From Gryllotalpicola daejeonensis (GTDB taxonomy: Bacteria; Actinomycetota; Actinomycetes; Actinomycetales; Microbacteriaceae), in NCBI RefSeq assembly GCF_039538145.1, contig NZ_BAABBV010000001.1, positions 186,001 to 250,000 of the forward strand: 64,000 nucleotides of DNA, in the 5' to 3' direction. The notes under the pieces are model-generated. The model saw only the letters and a list, made by a program, of their open reading frames with translations. It made no database searches and was not told the DNA's origin. Positions 24,275-32,988 of the stretch are shown one piece after another. How positions within the stretch are numbered: position 1 is the first letter of the stretch; each line of letters opens with the position of its first letter. A program made the position numbers and the translations under genes.

Positions 24275-24859
24275 ATGCACCGACCCGGTAAGTACATAGC
24301 TCTCTCAGCAGGCGTCGTTGTCGTCGCAGGCGGTGGTGTCGCTGCAGCTCTCGCCGCAAACGCGAACACGCCGAGAGCGCTGGTCTCTACGGCGGCCGAG
24401 GCGCCCGCAGCGCCCATCGACGCGGCGCTCGACTCGCCGACCCCCGTTCCGACGGTGACGCCGACGGCGGCGCCGAGCGCCGCGCCGAAGAAGGCGCCCG
24501 CGAAGGCGCACCCCTCAGACCCGGCACCCAGCACCGCGCCGACCCGCGGGCTGGGTGCCCTCAACACCGTCACCGTGCTCGAGTCTGGGGTGCTACCGCC
24601 CGCGTTCGCGGCGACAGCCGCGTCGGTGCCGGCGACGCCGGCATCCCCGGCGCCTTCGCCCGCGGTGTCGCCCAGGCGCTCGGTCTCGGTGCCCGTGAAA
24701 TCGCCGTGCCCCGACCCGGCCCCTGTGAAAGCAGCGGCCCCCGCGCCGCGGCCTTCAGTGCGCCAGGCGCCCCAGCACCGCGCGCCGTCGCCCACTGAGC
24801 ATCGCTCCGGGTTCCGCGATTCGCGAGGTGGCGGTGGCCACAGCGGCCGCCACCACTGA
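24275..24859 (+). CDS. Ala/Pro-rich exported or membrane-anchored protein
   Basis: The 194-residue protein has a single hydrophobic segment (residues 8-28) after a short basic start. This could be a signal peptide or anchor. The rest is low-complexity Ala, Pro, Ser and Thr, ending in a Gly/His/Arg-rich tail (SRGGGGHSGRHH). I recognise no domain. AGAAGGG about 10 bases upstream may serve as ribosome site. It precedes the sigma-factor gene and may share its theme of Pro/Ser-rich surface proteins. Confidence 0.6.
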   Translation: MHRPGKYIALSAGVVVVAGGGVAAALAANANTPRALVSTAAEAPAAPIDAALDSPTPVPTVTPTAAPSAAPKKAPAKAHPSDPAPSTAPTRGLGALNTVTVLESGVLPPAFAATAASVPATPASPAPSPAVSPRRSVSVPVKSPCPDPAPVKAAAPAPRPSVRQAPQHRAPSPTEHRSGFRDSRGGGGHSGRHH

Positions 24860-24869
24860 CGCTCACATG

Positions 24870-24903
24870 TTCCGGCCGGTGCTGCAGGTCGCGCCGGCCG
24901 GAA
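24870..24903 (+). terminator. Terminator between the Ala/Pro-rich gene and the sigma factor
   Basis: A 10-bp perfect stem (TTCCGGCCGG at 24870-24879 with 24894-24903) encloses a 14-base loop. There is no long T tract. Confidence 0.6.
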
Positions 24904-24948
24904 CTGCACTTGATCTTTGGCCCCCCTTTCGGGGGACAATAGCCAACG

Positions 24949-25551
24949 ATGCGACGGGCAGACGGGGGAGACGAGCTGTCGGGGCTGGTGGGCCGAGCGC
25001 AAGCCGGTGATCCAGCCGCGGTGAGCGATGTCATCCGCCAGGTGCGCGGCCGCATCTTCCGATACGCAATGGCGCGCATCGGAACCAGAGAGGAAGCAGA
25101 AGACGTGACGCAGGAGACATGCGTGGCGCTCGCCGACGCCCTGCCGCGGTTCGACGGCGACGCGGGGCGGTTCACCTCTTTCGTCTTCGGCATCGCGTCG
25201 AACAAGGTGCTGATGTCCCAGCGTGCGCGCGGGCGGCGTCCGGAGGTGCCCGTCGCGGACATCCCCGAAGCGACCTCGGTTTCACCGGGCCCGCTCGAGC
25301 GCGCCGAGCGCGAGGACGAGCTGCGCGGCCTGCTCGCGAGGCTCGAGTCGCTGCCAGACCGCCACCGCGACGTCCTGCTGCTGCGCGTGGTCGGTGAGCT
25401 GAGCGCCGAAGAGGTCGGCGAGGCGCTCGGGACGAGCGCGGCGAACGTGCGCGTGATCCAGCACCGGGCCCTGTCGACCCTGCGTGCCGAAATCTCGGAA
25501 AGTGACGACGCGACCGACAATGCGACCGACGACTCGGCGAAGGGGGAGTGA
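24949..25551 (+). CDS. ECF sigma factor, SigD-like
   Basis: The 200-residue protein has sigma region 2 (YAMARIGTREEAEDVTQETCVALADALPRF, then TSFVFGIASNKV) and region 4 (LPDRHRDVLLLRVVGELSAE with the helix-turn-helix VGEALGTSAANVRVIQHRALSTLR). It should direct RNA polymerase to a special promoter set. No ribosome site is visible. GACAAT at 24935-24940 could be the -10 of a nearly leaderless transcript. The next gene looks like its membrane anti-sigma factor. Confidence 0.88.
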   Translation: MRRADGGDELSGLVGRAQAGDPAAVSDVIRQVRGRIFRYAMARIGTREEAEDVTQETCVALADALPRFDGDAGRFTSFVFGIASNKVLMSQRARGRRPEVPVADIPEATSVSPGPLERAEREDELRGLLARLESLPDRHRDVLLLRVVGELSAEEVGEALGTSAANVRVIQHRALSTLRAEISESDDATDNATDDSAKGE

Positions 25552-26561
25552 TGGCTCAGAACGACGACGATCTCTCGCAGATCGAAGCTGACGACGCGCT
25601 GCTCTCTGCGGTCGCCGAGGGGCGCGACGAGCATGGCGTGACGGATGACCCCGCAGCGGCTCTCCTCGCTGACATCGTTCGCACGGTCGACGCGCTCAGC
25701 CCGAACAACGCACCCAACGAGTCCCCGGGCGGCAGCGGGCGGCGCGGCCGTCGGCGCGGGGGGCTGTGGGGCATTTCGCTCGGTGTGTCGATCGTCGTCG
25801 CGGCGGGCGGCGGCCTGAGCGCGGCGGCCACCGATCGCCTGCCTGAGCCCATGCAGCGCTTCGCGGTGGAAGTCGGCCAGGCGGCGCCGCCAGCCGCGGC
25901 CGAGCAGGTGGTCGTCACCCCGACCGAGATCTGGCCGCAGAGCGCCGCGGATGCCTCAGGCGACGGCCTGCCGTATCGCTACCTGCAGCCGGGCGACGCC
26001 TCGTGGCAGGACCCGCAGAGCAGCAGCTGGTGGCAGGGCGCGCAGGCCGAACCGGGCGTAGCCGGCGCCGATCGGCACTCCGGCGCCGACGCTTTCACCT
26101 ACGGTGCGCCGATGCCTTCCGGGGATCGGCCGTCGACGTGGGGCGACTCGTCGGGCTCGTGGTCCGGTGGCTACGGCACAGGCTCCGGCTGGGGCGGCGA
26201 CCCCGTCGGCTACCCGTACGCACAGACCTCCCCGTACACGTCGCCGTACTCGTCCTCGTACCCGCAGCCGATGGGGTACTCCGAGCCGACGCCCACGAAA
26301 TCCGCGTCGCCACAGCCCTCGGGGTCCGCTACTCCGACGCCACCGCGGGAGACGAGCGGGCCGACCTCATCGCCGGCACCGTCACGCGGAAGCGGCTCGC
26401 CCGGCAGCGCGTCGTCGCCGTCGCCGAGGTCGTCCTCCCACGGGCAGGCGTCTGGCAGCAAGAATCCCTCGCCCTCCTCGCATGCGTCACCGCACGCGAC
26501 CTCATCCGCGCAGCAGGGCAAACGCACGTACGGGTACGAGACGCCGCGCAGCAGCCACTGA
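25551..26561 (+). CDS. Probable membrane anti-sigma factor, RsdA-like, with long Pro/Ser-rich tail
   Basis: The 336-residue protein starts with an acidic segment (IEADDALLSAVAEGRDE, then DDPAAALLADIVRTVDAL) that resembles the sigma-binding region of RsdA, the anti-sigma-D factor. A transmembrane helix follows at about 75-97 (GLWGISLGVSIVVAAGG). The remaining 230 residues are outside and rich in Ser, Pro, Gly and Tyr, with no fold recognised. It overlaps the sigma gene stop (TGATG), so the pair is coupled. The RsdA link is by pattern only. Confidence 0.7.
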   Translation: MAQNDDDLSQIEADDALLSAVAEGRDEHGVTDDPAAALLADIVRTVDALSPNNAPNESPGGSGRRGRRRGGLWGISLGVSIVVAAGGGLSAAATDRLPEPMQRFAVEVGQAAPPAAAEQVVVTPTEIWPQSAADASGDGLPYRYLQPGDASWQDPQSSSWWQGAQAEPGVAGADRHSGADAFTYGAPMPSGDRPSTWGDSSGSWSGGYGTGSGWGGDPVGYPYAQTSPYTSPYSSSYPQPMGYSEPTPTKSASPQPSGSATPTPPRETSGPTSSPAPSRGSGSPGSASSPSPRSSSHGQASGSKNPSPSSHASPHATSSAQQGKRTYGYETPRSSH

Positions 26562-26610
26562 CGCCGGCCGCGCCCCGCCCGGCGCGGACGCCCCGGTGCG
26601 CGCCGGAACG

Positions 26611-26616
26611 TACGAT
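26611..26616 (+). promoter_or_regulatory. Putative leaderless -10 element of the GAP-family gene
   Basis: TACGAT ends 6 bases before the GTG at 26623. It supports this start over the longer open frame. Confidence 0.45.
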
Positions 26617-26622
26617 CGAGGG

Positions 26623-27336
26623 GTGGGCGGTGAACTGGCGCGGATTCTCGGCGCGCTGGTCAGCCTGGTTCTGCTCGGGCTGACCTTCGGCTTCAGCCCG
26701 CCGCTCTACGGGGTGACGCTGCACCTGCTCGCCCGCGGCGGCAGCCCGCGCCGCTCCATCATCTTCCTGACCCTCGGCATGGCCCTGAGCGCGACCGTGC
26801 TGCTGCTCGCCTTCCGGACCTTCGACCCGACGACCATTGCGCACCAGTTGCAGGGGCAGGTCGCGCGGCTGCTCGTGCAGTCGGTGGTCGACTTCGTCGC
26901 CGGCGCGCTGCTCATCATCGGGGGACTGGTGTGGGGCTGGTACGCGCGTCGACCGCCCCGAGTGCCCGCGACGCCGCGCGTGCACACCCGTGACGATCAC
27001 CCGCAGGCCATGATCGGCGTCGGATTCGCCAACACGGCGATCGGGTTCGTGCCGCCCGTCACGATGTACGTCACCGGCCGCGTCATCGCGGGCGCGACCG
27101 AGCACCTCACGCTGCAGCTCGCGGGCTACGCGTGGTTCCTGTTCTTCGTCGTCGCGCCCTATCTGGCGGCGGGCTATGTGTGGCGGCGGATGCCTCGACT
27201 GTCGGTGCGGATGAGGCTGGCGTACTCCCGCGTGATGGCGCGCGATCTGCGGCCGCTCGTGACCTGGGCGCTCATCATCGGCGGCTTCGTGTTCATCGCG
27301 CTGGGGGCGACGACGGCGCTCTTCCACCTCGGCTGA
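26623..27336 (+). CDS. GAP family (SfLAP-like) integral membrane protein
   Basis: The 237-residue protein has six predicted transmembrane helices (about 8-28, 38-58, 72-98, 122-140, 150-172 and 208-230). The pattern resembles the actinobacterial GAP/Sap family, in which a mycobacterial member helps export sulfolipid. The substrate here is unknown. The longer upstream frame would overlap the anti-sigma gene, and the TACGAT box favours GTG 26623. Confidence 0.72.
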   Translation: MGGELARILGALVSLVLLGLTFGFSPPLYGVTLHLLARGGSPRRSIIFLTLGMALSATVLLLAFRTFDPTTIAHQLQGQVARLLVQSVVDFVAGALLIIGGLVWGWYARRPPRVPATPRVHTRDDHPQAMIGVGFANTAIGFVPPVTMYVTGRVIAGATEHLTLQLAGYAWFLFFVVAPYLAAGYVWRRMPRLSVRMRLAYSRVMARDLRPLVTWALIIGGFVFIALGATTALFHLG

Positions 27337-27355
27337 TCGTCGGGGCCCCGGCCGG

Positions 27356-28138
27356 TCAGCTCTGGCCGATGCGTTCCGCGACCACCCGCGTCGTCGCCGC
27401 CGGGTCGAGGCGGTGGCCGACCGACTCAGGCACCTCGACGAACTCGGCGTGGGGCAGCAGCCCGGCGAGGCGCTCGGCCGAGGCACGCAGGAACGGGATC
27501 GTCTCGACACCCGAGATCACGGTGGTCGGTGCGTCGACGGCGGTCATCGCGGCGGTCGGCGTCGAGACGTCGCGGGTGAGCCACGCGTCGTACACGGTCG
27601 ACTGCGCGAGCGGGACGAGCGCGTCGAACATCGGGCTGGCTTTGATCTGCTCGACGACGGATGCCGGCAGGCCGACACCCTCGAGTTGGAAGGTCGTCAC
27701 GGCGTCGCCGGGGCGCCCCTCGTCGACGAGAGCCTGCAGCCGGTCGGGCAGATCGGCGGCGGGCTCGCCCTCGCCGAAATGGAACGGCGGCTCGGAGAGG
27801 AACAGGTGCTCTGCGGGCACCCCGAGCGAGGCCGCGAACAGCGCCAGCACCGCTCCCGACGAATGCCCGAGCACCGCCGCGCTTCCACCCGCGGCGTCGA
27901 TCACCGCAGCGAGGTCGTCGGCCTCGCGGTCGGGGGAGTACGGGCGGGTGTCGCCGCTGCCGGCGCGCGCCCGCCTGTCATAGGTCACGGCGAGGAATCC
28001 CGCCCGCGCCAGCTCGGCGGCGAGTTCGCCGCCGTCTCTTCCCGTCGAGAACGCGCCGTTCACGATGACGATCGGCCTGCCCTCGCCGACCCTCTCATAC
28101 GCGATCGAGGTGCCGTCGGCCGAGTTCGCGAGTGCCAT
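27356..28138 (-). CDS. Alpha/beta hydrolase
   Basis: The 260-residue protein has the alpha/beta hydrolase layout: nucleophile elbow GHSSG with the Ser near residue 93, a likely catalytic Asp or Glu near VISGVETIPF, and the C-terminal His in SVGHRLDP near 243. The substrate is unknown. It is convergent with the GAP-family gene and divergent from the antiporter gene, with 26 bases between the starts. Confidence 0.88.
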   Translation of the reverse strand: MALANSADGTSIAYERVGEGRPIVIVNGAFSTGRDGGELAAELARAGFLAVTYDRRARAGSGDTRPYSPDREADDLAAVIDAAGGSAAVLGHSSGAVLALFAASLGVPAEHLFLSEPPFHFGEGEPAADLPDRLQALVDEGRPGDAVTTFQLEGVGLPASVVEQIKASPMFDALVPLAQSTVYDAWLTRDVSTPTAAMTAVDAPTTVISGVETIPFLRASAERLAGLLPHAEFVEVPESVGHRLDPAATTRVVAERIGQS

Positions 28139-28164
28139 GGCGGGATCATGCCACCCTGTAACTC

Positions 28165-29853
28165 GTGACGGAACTGCTCATCGTGATGGTCGCCGCGTTC
28201 GTGGCGATCGCCGGTGCGAGCGTGTTCGGCCCGAGGCTCGGCATCGCCGCCCCGCTAGTGCTGGTCGCGGTCGGCGTCGCGGCGAGCTTCCTGCCCGCCT
28301 TCGCGCACGTGCACCTCGAGCCGGAGCTGATCCTCGCGGGGGTTCTGCCGCCCCTGCTGTATTCGACGGCGGTGTCGATGCCCGCCATGAACTTCCGGCG
28401 AGAGTTCGGCGCCATCAGCGGGCTGTCGGTCGTGCTCGTCGTCGCCAGCGCGCTCGTGCTCGGCGCGTTCTTCGCCCTCGTCGTGCCCGGAGTCGGGTTC
28501 GCCTGGGGCGTCGCGCTGGGTGCGATCGTGAGCCCGACGGATGCCGTCGCGACCTCGATCATCAAGAGAACGCCGGTCTCGAAGCGGGTCGTCGCGCTAC
28601 TCGACGGCGAGAGCCTGCTGAACGACGCGACCGCCCTCGTGCTGCTGCGCACCGCGATCGTCGCGGTGGCGGCGAGCTTCTCGTTCTGGGGCGCCGTCGG
28701 CAGCTTCGCATTCGCGGTGGCCGTCGCGACGGTCATCGGCTGGGTGGTCGGCTGGCTGGGACTCATCGTGCGGAAGCACGTGAGGCAGCCGGCGGTCAGC
28801 ACGCTGATCTCGTTCACGGTGCCCTTCCTCGCCTCGGTGCCGGCCGAGCTGCTCGGTGCCTCGGGGCTTGTCGCCGCCGTCGTCGCGGGCCTGCTGACGG
28901 GCATCCGCGCCCCTCGCGATCTGTCGCCTCAGATCCGGCTCTCCGACTCGCAGAACTGGCGCACCGTCGAGCTGGTGCTCGAGGGTGTCGTGTTCCTCAC
29001 CATGGGCATCCAGATCAAGCAGATCGTCGAGGGTGTCGAGAGAGATCACGCCGGCGTGCTGCTTGCCGTCGTGCTCGCGGCGGCAGCGCTCGGAGTGACG
29101 CTGCTCGTGCGCGCGGCCTATGTGGCGCCCCTGCTGCTGGTGCTCGGCAGGCGCACGCATCGTGGCAGGCGCTCGCAGGAGCAACTGCTCAGCATGCAGC
29201 ACAAGTTCAGTACTGAAACCGGCCGTCTCGCGGTGATCGAAGAGGCGAGCAAGCGCGGCCGCCCTGCGTCGCCACGCCGACTCGACATGGTGGCGCGGCG
29301 TGTCACGCAGATGCTCGCCGACATCGACTACTTCCGCCGTCAGCCGCTCGGCTGGCGCGAGGGCGGCATCGTCGTGTGGGCGGGCATGCGCGGTGCGGTC
29401 ACCGTCGCCGCGGCGCAGACGCTGCCCGAGTCCACGCCGCAGCGCTCGGTGCTCGTGCTCATCGCGTTCACGGTCGCGGCGCTCTCGCTGCTGATCCAGG
29501 GCGGCACGGTGGGCTGGCTGCTGAAGCTGCTTGCGCCGAAGGTCGACGAGGCGGCAGTGGCTGAGCAGGCCGCTGCCGAGCGGAAGAACATCTTCGAGAT
29601 CCTGCGCTCGAGCGCGCAGTCGGTGCCCGACCTGCCGGCGCTCGAGGGGGAGCCGACGCCCGAGCGGTTCGATGAAGCGCGGCGCCACCGGCTCGCGGTG
29701 ATCTCGGCGCAGCGCGCGGCGTTGCTGGATGCCCGCGACAACGGCACGTTCGACGCAGACATCCTCGAGAGCGCCCTGCTCAACCTCGACGCGTCCGAGA
29801 TCGCGATCGAGCTGCGCGGGACACTCGCGGGCACGCCGCCCGAAGGGGACTGA
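28165..29853 (+). CDS. CPA1 family Na+/H+ antiporter
   Basis: The 562-residue membrane protein has about 12 helices and the antiporter core motifs GAIVSPTDAVATS near 124-136 and LDGESLLNDATALVL near 149-163, with the ion-binding Asp residues. A long cytoplasmic C-terminal region (from about 460) is charged and may regulate activity. It should exchange Na+ or K+ for protons to control pH and salt. The start is GTG. Confidence 0.93.
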   Translation: MTELLIVMVAAFVAIAGASVFGPRLGIAAPLVLVAVGVAASFLPAFAHVHLEPELILAGVLPPLLYSTAVSMPAMNFRREFGAISGLSVVLVVASALVLGAFFALVVPGVGFAWGVALGAIVSPTDAVATSIIKRTPVSKRVVALLDGESLLNDATALVLLRTAIVAVAASFSFWGAVGSFAFAVAVATVIGWVVGWLGLIVRKHVRQPAVSTLISFTVPFLASVPAELLGASGLVAAVVAGLLTGIRAPRDLSPQIRLSDSQNWRTVELVLEGVVFLTMGIQIKQIVEGVERDHAGVLLAVVLAAAALGVTLLVRAAYVAPLLLVLGRRTHRGRRSQEQLLSMQHKFSTETGRLAVIEEASKRGRPASPRRLDMVARRVTQMLADIDYFRRQPLGWREGGIVVWAGMRGAVTVAAAQTLPESTPQRSVLVLIAFTVAALSLLIQGGTVGWLLKLLAPKVDEAAVAEQAAAERKNIFEILRSSAQSVPDLPALEGEPTPERFDEARRHRLAVISAQRAALLDARDNGTFDADILESALLNLDASEIAIELRGTLAGTPPEGD

Positions 29854-29867
29854 GGCTGCGACGACGG

Positions 29868-30386
29868 CTAGCGGCCCGCGGCGAGCGCCGTCAGTGCGTC
29901 GCCGGTGACGCGCTGCACGGTCCATTCCTCCATGCCGACGGCGCCGATCGAGCGGTAGAAGGCGATCGACGGCGCATTCCAGTCGAGCACCGACCACTCG
30001 AAACGGCCGTAGCCGCGGGCGACGGCGATCTGCGCCAGCCGCTGCAGCAGCGCTCGGCCGAAGCCGTTGCGGCGCTCGGACTCCTTCACGAACAGGTCCT
30101 CGAGGTAGATGCCGTTCGTGCCGTTCCACGTCGAGTAGTTGAGGAACCAGATGGCGATGGCGACGATGTCGCCGCCCTTCTCGACGACGTGGGCGAAGAC
30201 CGACGGCGACTCGCCGAACAGCGTCGCGGCGAGTGCCTCAGGGGTGTTCGTGACAGCATCCGGCTCGCGCTCGTAGTCGGCGAGCGCCTGGATGCACGCG
30301 AGGATGCCGGTCTCGTCGCCGGGCCGCGCGCGGCGCAGCACCGCATCGCCGAGCTGAACGGGAGAGTCGTTGTCGGGGTTCGTCAC
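29868..30386 (-). CDS. GNAT family acetyltransferase (diamine acetyltransferase-like)
   Basis: The 172-residue protein resembles spermidine/diamine acetyltransferases: NYSTWNGTNGIYLEDLFVKE near 99-118, SERRNGFGRALLQRLAQIA near 119-137 and the YGRFEWSVLDWNAPSIAFYRSIGA segment. In this group the Tyr near the end of the last segment acts as acid. The GTG start is supported by a TACGCT box 6 bases upstream. The polyamine substrate is inferred from the motifs. Confidence 0.88.
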   Translation of the reverse strand: MTNPDNDSPVQLGDAVLRRARPGDETGILACIQALADYEREPDAVTNTPEALAATLFGESPSVFAHVVEKGGDIVAIAIWFLNYSTWNGTNGIYLEDLFVKESERRNGFGRALLQRLAQIAVARGYGRFEWSVLDWNAPSIAFYRSIGAVGMEEWTVQRVTGDALTALAAGR

Positions 30387-30392
30387 CAGGCG

Positions 30393-30398
30393 AGCGTA
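30393..30398 (-). promoter_or_regulatory. Putative leaderless -10 element of the diamine acetyltransferase gene
   Basis: On the minus strand TACGCT ends 6 bases before the GTG at 30386. Confidence 0.45.
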
Positions 30399-30442
30399 TC
30401 CGGGCGCGAATGCGCGTTCGCGCGCCGGGTCGACGCGCCCAG

Positions 30443-31141
30443 TCAGCGCTTGCGCGTCGGCCGCACCGACAGCGTCTCGACCGTGCCGCGCTCGGGCAGG
30501 TCGACGACGAGGCGCACGGCCGCCGCGACATCCTCCGGGGCGAGGAAGTAATCGGTGTCGTACTCCTCGCCGAGTTTGGCGGTGAGTGCGCGCTGCATGT
30601 CCGAGTCGGTGCGACCGGGGTGCACGCTCGAGACGCGCACGCCGTTCGGGCGCTCCTCTTCGCGCAGTGCGTCGGCGAAGGCGCGCAGCGCGAACTTCGA
30701 CGCCGCATACACGCCACCGCCCGGCCCACTGTTGAACCCGGAGCCGCTGTTGACGGCGACGACGATGCCGCGCGAGGCGCGCAGGGCGGGCAGCGCCAGG
30801 CGGGTGAGCTCCGCGACGGCGAACACGTTGGTCGCGAACACGCGCTCCCACGTCGCACGGTCGGTGTCGGCGATGCGGTTGCCCTCTTCCACGCCGGCGG
30901 AGTGCACCAGCACGTCGAGCCGGCGGGGGAGTGGCGGCAGGCTGCCGCTCGCGAGATCGGCGATGTAGCCCTCCGCAGACGGCAGCGCCATCACTGTCTC
31001 AGCGACGCGCTGCACGTCGCGGCCGCCCACGAGAATGTGGTGCGTGCGCCCGAGCTCCTCGGCGATGGCGCGGCCGATGCCGCGGGTCGCGCCCGTGATG
31101 AGGGCGATGGGCAGTTGATCGGATGCCTGGTTGTCGCTCAC
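30443..31141 (-). CDS. Short-chain dehydrogenase/reductase
   Basis: The 232-residue SDR has the cofactor loop TGATRGIG near 17-24, the Ser of the VNSGSG segment near 131 and the YAASK catalytic Tyr-Lys pair near 145-149. GGRDVQR after the second strand suggests NADPH. The substrate is unknown. The GTG start has a TAACCT box 6 bases upstream. A second SDR lies divergently next to it, but the two are not close copies. Confidence 0.88.
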   Translation of the reverse strand: MSDNQASDQLPIALITGATRGIGRAIAEELGRTHHILVGGRDVQRVAETVMALPSAEGYIADLASGSLPPLPRRLDVLVHSAGVEEGNRIADTDRATWERVFATNVFAVAELTRLALPALRASRGIVVAVNSGSGFNSGPGGGVYAASKFALRAFADALREEERPNGVRVSSVHPGRTDSDMQRALTAKLGEEYDTDYFLAPEDVAAAVRLVVDLPERGTVETLSVRPTRKR

Positions 31142-31147
31142 CCGTCG

Positions 31148-31153
31148 AGGTTA
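31148..31153 (-). promoter_or_regulatory. Putative leaderless -10 element of the SDR gene
   Basis: On the minus strand TAACCT ends 6 bases before the GTG at 31141. Confidence 0.45.
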
Positions 31154-31294
31154 CTTCTCGTGCCAGCGCCCGGCCGCTTCCGGTTGCGCTGCTCAGATCC
31201 TCTGCACGCTGCTCGGCTCCAGACAGCTCCGAGCGGAACCGAGCACCGCGAAGAATAGGGAAGCATAGGTGTCACCGAACGAAAGAGGAATCGC

Positions 31295-32026
31295 ATGAGC
31301 CAGAAGATCGCACTCGTCACCGGCGCGGGGCGCCCCGGCGGCCTCGGCATGGCGACGGCACGCGGGCTCGCGCAGCACGGGTTCCACGTCATCGTCACCT
31401 CGCGCAGCGACGAGCAGTCCGTCGAGCAGGTGCGGATTCTGGAAGCCGAGGGGCTGAGCGCGGAGGGCTACCGCCTCGACCTCGGCGACCCGGCAGAGTT
31501 CGGGCGCGTCGCCGAGCGGATCCGCGCGGCGCACGGGCACCTCGACGTGCTGGTCAACAATGCGAGCGTCTTTCCCGACATGAACACCGGCTCCGCGCTC
31601 GACGTGTCGATCGAGCACGTGCAGGCCGCGTTCGACGTCGATGTGATCGGCCCGTGGCTGCTGACGGTCGCGCTGCGCCCGCTGCTCGAGGCGGCGCCCG
31701 CCGCGCGGGTCGTGAACCTGTCGAGCGGCGCGTATCAGCAGATCACATATCTGGACCAGAACCCGGGCGACGTCGGCGCGCCGGCGTACTCCGTGGCGAA
31801 GCACACGCTGAACGTCGTCACGAAGATTCTCGCGGCCGCCTTCCGCGACACGGATGTCCTCGTCAACGCCGTCGACCCCGGCCGGGTCGACACGCACCCC
31901 GAGCTCGGAACCGATGAAGAGGATGTCCCGCCCGCAGAGGCCGCGCGGTGGATCGTCGACGCCGCGACGCTTCCCGCCGGATCCCCATCCGGCGCGATCT
32001 TCGCCAACGGCGAGCGGGTCGGCTGA
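31295..32026 (+). CDS. Short-chain dehydrogenase/reductase
   Basis: The 243-residue SDR shows TGAGRPGGLG near 9-18, NNAS near 88, VNLSSGAY near 137-144 and YSVAK near 166-170. The substrate is unknown. GAAAGAGGAATCGC places a purine-rich ribosome site before ATG 31295. It faces the CDF transporter gene convergently. Confidence 0.9.
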   Translation: MSQKIALVTGAGRPGGLGMATARGLAQHGFHVIVTSRSDEQSVEQVRILEAEGLSAEGYRLDLGDPAEFGRVAERIRAAHGHLDVLVNNASVFPDMNTGSALDVSIEHVQAAFDVDVIGPWLLTVALRPLLEAAPAARVVNLSSGAYQQITYLDQNPGDVGAPAYSVAKHTLNVVTKILAAAFRDTDVLVNAVDPGRVDTHPELGTDEEDVPPAEAARWIVDAATLPAGSPSGAIFANGERVG

Positions 32027-32039
32027 GCGGGACGACCAC

Positions 32040-32957
32040 TCACAGAGCGAGGTCGTCGTCGGTGGTGAGCTCCACCGACGCCCAGACGTCGAAAGGCAGC
32101 TCGTGGAGCCTGTCGACGATCGCGCGGCGCACGTGGTCTTCTGCGTCCACGTTCCAGCGGTCGTGCGGGACGACGAAGTCGACCTCGACATACAGGCGTC
32201 GGCCGAGCTTGGTCGAGCGGACCAGGGGAGTGGGCAGACCGAACGCCGTGCGCGCCTCGTCCACGACCCGTTCGATGCGGGCGAGCACATCGGGTGGCGG
32301 CGCGCCTTCGAGCAGCTCATGCAAGCCCGCGCGGACGAGCTGCACCGGCATGGCGGCCACGATGGCGACGGCGATCAGCACGAGAGCCGGGTCGATGAAG
32401 ACGCCCAGGCTCCGGAACGCAGTGCGCTCGAGCGCGAGGCCCGCGGCGCCGCCCACCGTCACGACCAGGCTGAGGACCGTGCCGGCGCGCCAGCCCACGA
32501 TCTCTGCGCGCGCGAGGTCGGACCTGCGCGCGAGCTGCCGCAGGGCGAGCACCAGCAGCGCCGAATAGACCGCGGACAGCAGGCCGTACGCGAGCAGCAC
32601 GGTCTGCGACGCCCGAGAGCCGCCGGCGACGATGGTCTGAACGGCCGTGACGGCGGCATACAGCAGCGTTCCCCCCAGCGCCGCGCCCTGGATCAGTACA
32701 GCGATCGGCACCGCGGCCTGTTTCCCGAATGGGAACCGGCGCGAGGGCGCGGAAGCTGCCGCGCGGGACGCTAACAGCGACGCGGCTGAGAGGGCGATGC
32801 CGGCAAGGGTGTAGACGCCGTCGAAGACGAGCGCGCCCGCGTCGGCGATGAGGCCCCACACGACGGCGGCGGCGCCGAGCACCCCGGCGCCGAGCAGTGA
32901 GGCGGTCAAGACGCGGCGTTCGGCGCGGATGTCCGCCGCGGTGTCTTCACGGCCCAT
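32040..32957 (-). CDS. Cation diffusion facilitator family transporter
   Basis: The 305-residue protein has six transmembrane helices and a C-terminal cytoplasmic domain (from about 205), the layout of CDF metal exporters. Helix II carries DAGALVFDGVYTLAGI and helix V FIDPALVLIAVAI, with the Asp residues that would bind metal. The typical HxxxD site reads DxxxD-like here, which points away from a standard zinc site, so the metal is unclear (Zn, Mn or Fe). The frame can also start at a TTG at 32966. I prefer ATG 32957. Confidence 0.85.
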   Translation of the reverse strand: MGREDTAADIRAERRVLTASLLGAGVLGAAAVVWGLIADAGALVFDGVYTLAGIALSAASLLASRAAASAPSRRFPFGKQAAVPIAVLIQGAALGGTLLYAAVTAVQTIVAGGSRASQTVLLAYGLLSAVYSALLVLALRQLARRSDLARAEIVGWRAGTVLSLVVTVGGAAGLALERTAFRSLGVFIDPALVLIAVAIVAAMPVQLVRAGLHELLEGAPPPDVLARIERVVDEARTAFGLPTPLVRSTKLGRRLYVEVDFVVPHDRWNVDAEDHVRRAIVDRLHELPFDVWASVELTTDDDLAL

Positions 32958-32988
32958 CGCCGTCAAGCGTGGCCGAACGGCAGACGGA

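Noticed and set aside
24148..25002. N-terminal extension of the CbiX-like frame across the secreted-protein and sigma genes
   Set aside because: The sequence is low complexity and antisense to other genes. CbiX homology starts at 24147.
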